Shown: positions 62,059-64,000 of the stretch, in pieces
How the letters are laid out: every line of letters begins with the position of its first letter
Numbering within the stretch: position 1 is the first letter of the stretch
Source of the DNA: Prorocentrum cordatum
Lineage: Eukaryota; Sar; Dinophyceae; Prorocentrales; Prorocentraceae
Direction: 5' to 3'
NCBI GenBank assembly: GCA_963575745.1
Contig: CAUYUJ010017982.1
Span: forward strand, 752,913-816,912
Length of the DNA: 64,000 nt
Position numbers and translations under genes: made by a program
Notes under the pieces: model-generated
Databases searched by the model: none
The model's input: the letters and a program-made list of their open reading frames with translations, nothing else
Told to the model about the DNA's origin: nothing

Positions 62059-63764
62059 TCACGGATGGTTGGGCGTGGTCTTGGCAAACCAACACTCTTT
62101 ACCACGCGTGCATGCGCCTGTTTCCTTGAAAGAGAGACAGATCATGTCTTTGCCTTTGCCTCTGCCTTTGTTATTGTCTCCATCTTTCCCGCGTTGCTCT
62201 GAACTGTCACTGGAGGCCCTGGAGCCACCATCACCCGCAGTTGAAGAGACATTGGCAGCAGCGGCATTGGCTTGTTTAACTGTTCGCTCAGATCCCAAAG
62301 TCTGCCCCGCGTGAAGCTTCGCTTGTTCATACATATCGCGCTTAAGCTTCTCCGCATCGGTCAAGCCTCTGTGTTGTCTCGTGCAACCGTCGAAAGGTCC
62401 ACGGCAATTCTTGGGGCCCCGTGAATAAGCAGAACACGGCAGCGTACTCTCTTTTCCGCGCGAACGATTGGATTGACTCCTGTTCGGTTGTTGCGCTCTT
62501 TTTCCACGGCCACCCGTCGGAGTCTGTGATCGGCTCTGCCCCTTTCGGCCTCGGCCGTCGGGTTTCTCAGATCTCCCACTGGGATTATTGTTCCCTTGGT
62601 TCCCGCAGCCGGCTGGGCCGGCGCGGCAACTGGGCTTCTTATGATTAAACGGGCATCCCTGGCCTGCATTCGGGCAGGTCTGGCCCTTACGTACAAACTT
62701 GCACGTCGTCTGGCCCTTGGTCAATCCGCTCTTCATAGCATCCGTGGATTTCCCGATACGGGCAGCCACTTCTGCCGGGGCGGCTTTGCCGTTGGCATTT
62801 CGACGATTGTCATTGCCGTTGCTTCCACCTCCGCCCAATCGCGCCTGCCGAGCACGTTGGTTCAGAGTACCCTCATGCATGCTGATGCCCCATTCTTCCA
62901 TGTCGCGCAACATCATTGCTTCAATCTGAGACATGAGCCATTCGTAGGGCCGTACGCCTTCCCCTAACTTATCCCTTGACAAGTCGTAGAGTTGGCAAAC
63001 GAAATATAACTTCTTAGGCTTCCTGCATTGCTCGATGAAGTGTGCGTGGATCGAAGCTCGCATCTCATCACATGGAGATCGGACGCCGTAGAGCTGTTGA
63101 TAAACGTATGTCCATTCATTATAGAAATGATATAGTCAGCATCTGGACAATTTGGGTCAATGATTATCTGGAAGATATCACGCGAAATGCGATGTTGACC
63201 TAACTCCGATCTGACGGAACACCGATAGCAAATGGCTCGTATCATCTCGCGCCCCGTTAAGAGCCTCTCCTCATTCTGAGCGCCATATTCCATTCGACTG
63301 ATCTGTTGAAGGAAGTGTATGTGATGATTGGACAGACTGCGATTCCTACGCATCTTGTTGAATTTCTCAATAACATTTGCGGCGATCATGATGTCAAGAC
63401 GTTGGAAGCGGCCTGGATTTCTGAGCTGTTCGTTATCCACGGCGGGGTCCATAGCGCCCATGATCCAACGCTGTGCTGATTGAATCTCGGGAGACGATCC
63501 AGCAATAGCGCGGACTGCATGCATCTGCCACTCCCGTATGTTTGCAACATCAGGAATGTCCATCAGATCAGCCTTCTGATTGTTTCCAACCTGTCTCCAC
63601 TGGTCTAGAGGGGTACTCTCATCAAGGCCTCCCGGGTCACGCGGCCCTCCTGGGCCCTGAGGTCCGCCACGACCACCTCCACCGCCTGGGGATCCAGGTC
63701 CCCCCGGACTCCCTGGGGGCGGCTTCTCTGGCTGGTCGCGAATAGCGCCATTAAGTGCCGACAA
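62059..63764 (-). pseudogene. Copia gag-like protein with CCCH zinc fingers
   Basis: Nucleocapsid-type protein. The N-terminal part (63764-about 63090) is Gly/Pro-rich, then helical: REWQMHAVRAIAGSSPEIQS, NVIEKFNKMRRNRSLSNHHI, EEMIRAICYRCSV-like sequence. A frame change near 63090 gives EMRASIHAHFIEQCRKPKKL and GVRPYEWLMSQIEAMMLRDM. Three Cys/His clusters follow: CKFVRKGQTCPNAGQGCPFN, CSAYSRGPKNCRGPFDGCTR, and CLSFKETGACTRGKECWFAK, each a CCC(H)-type finger for RNA binding. Upstream the sequence continues protein-like to the right edge but is not resolved. Confidence 0.75.
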
Positions 63765-64000
63765 AATCTCAGTACTTGTGCTGCGCTACTGTCGTCCCCA
63801 TCCTTATCTTGTCCTGCCGGGCGGCGTGGCCGCTGGCGCGTGATCTTTGCTTGCGCCAGACGGCCTGGCCGTTGGCGGTTTCACAGGTCAGTCCTTGGTG
63901 AACGGATGATAGTTAACGAAGGTCATGTCATCGTTGGTTCCTGTGAAATTCGCATTGATAGGTAAACCATTCTCGGAGGTGCCAGGTTTGGCCGGACCAT

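Larger units (their letters stand above)
56080..63764 (-). mobile_element. Ty1/copia-type retrotransposon, complete gene order but decayed
   Basis: On the minus strand the order is gag, aspartic protease, integrase, reverse transcriptase, RNase H, which is the Ty1/copia order (integrase before RT). It lies between frame breaks and several stops, so this copy is not autonomous. I could not identify LTRs, a primer-binding site or target-site duplications inside the window. The 5' LTR, if present, may lie beyond 64000, since coding-like sequence with family B hairpins continues to the right edge. The genes just downstream (CTGGS/EWP protein and others) are on the same strand and share the same hairpin family. 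Confidence 0.88.
44490..63965 (-). repeat. Hairpin family B territory: about 30 dispersed GGC-loop-GCC elements
   Basis: Plus-strand form is GGC-TGG/TTG/TAG/TTT-GCC with longer complementary arms; the coding (minus) strand reads GGC-CCA/CAA/CTA/AAA-GCC. Examples: CACTGGCGGC/GCCGCCAGTG (62025-62047), GCCGGC/GCCGGC (62608), GCGGC/GCCGC (59064), ACGGC/GCCGT (60627), CTGGC/GCCAG (46826), CCTGGC/GCCAGG (45561), GGCGGC/GCCGCC (57165). Encoded peptides are PAQP-, AKP- or GQA-type linkers. None was seen in 1-44 kb. Confidence 0.85.

Noticed and set aside
56080-63764. Long terminal repeats of the copia element
   Set aside because: No matching direct repeats with TG...CA ends could be found by eye on either side. 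The right-hand one may lie beyond the window.
1-64000. tRNA, rRNA, snRNA and spliced-leader genes
   Set aside because: I looked for tRNA-like T-arm and anticodon patterns and for the dinoflagellate spliced-leader core TTTTGGCTCAAG and found none I could support. A covariance-model search would settle it.

Overview
This looks like a nuclear scaffold from a dinoflagellate. The evidence is a GC-rich sequence with very little compact coding, many unrelated tandem repeats, genes in long same-strand blocks, introns bounded by short direct repeats with GA-type donors, and retroelement and transposase families of a kind I associate with dinoflagellate genomes. The Ala-rich linkers and GC-rich repeats would fit a Prorocentrum-like species, but I cannot fix genus or species from sequence alone. 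A 100-base run of N at 33347-33446 marks a scaffold join.

Layout. 1-11 kb is a patchwork of about ten different satellites and microsatellites with no convincing gene. 11.7-13.5 kb (minus) holds decayed coding sequence, including an eIF5A pseudogene with three in-frame stops. 14.2-33.3 kb is a plus-strand block of dinoflagellate-type proteins of unknown function. It contains two segmental duplications and ends in a gene with an OTU-like region joined to a DDE transposase, cut by the gap. 33.4-37.3 kb is a gene-poor convergent strand-switch zone full of repeats. 37.8-41.0 kb (minus) is the one clear host gene, a Na+/Ca2+ exchanger (NCX/SLC8 type) with at least three exons. 42.2-63.8 kb (minus) is a block of decayed mobile-element genes: a complete but broken Ty1/copia-type retrotransposon (gag, protease, integrase, reverse transcriptase, RNase H), then a CTGGS/EWP-domain protein, unknown proteins, and a protein combining an ART-like domain with a Tpt1/KptA-like domain.

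The most unusual signal is a set of very short dispersed hairpins. Family A (loop AGCA between arms ending CCGC/GCGG) occurs about 45 times, essentially only between 14.4 and 33.3 kb. Family B (arms GGC/GCC around a three-base loop) occurs about 30 times, only between 44.5 and 64 kb. In both, the arms differ from copy to copy but mostly stay complementary. Both lie mainly inside reading frames and keep one orientation relative to transcription. Three breaks between plausible coding frames fall on a hairpin, and all three need loss of 3n+2 bases to be repaired. A third family (CCCTCTGT / ACAGAGGG) is clustered at 13.8 and 25.7-25.9 kb.

Most proteins here are recognised only as families or motifs. 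All coordinates of broken genes are approximate at frame breaks, and no similarity search was possible.
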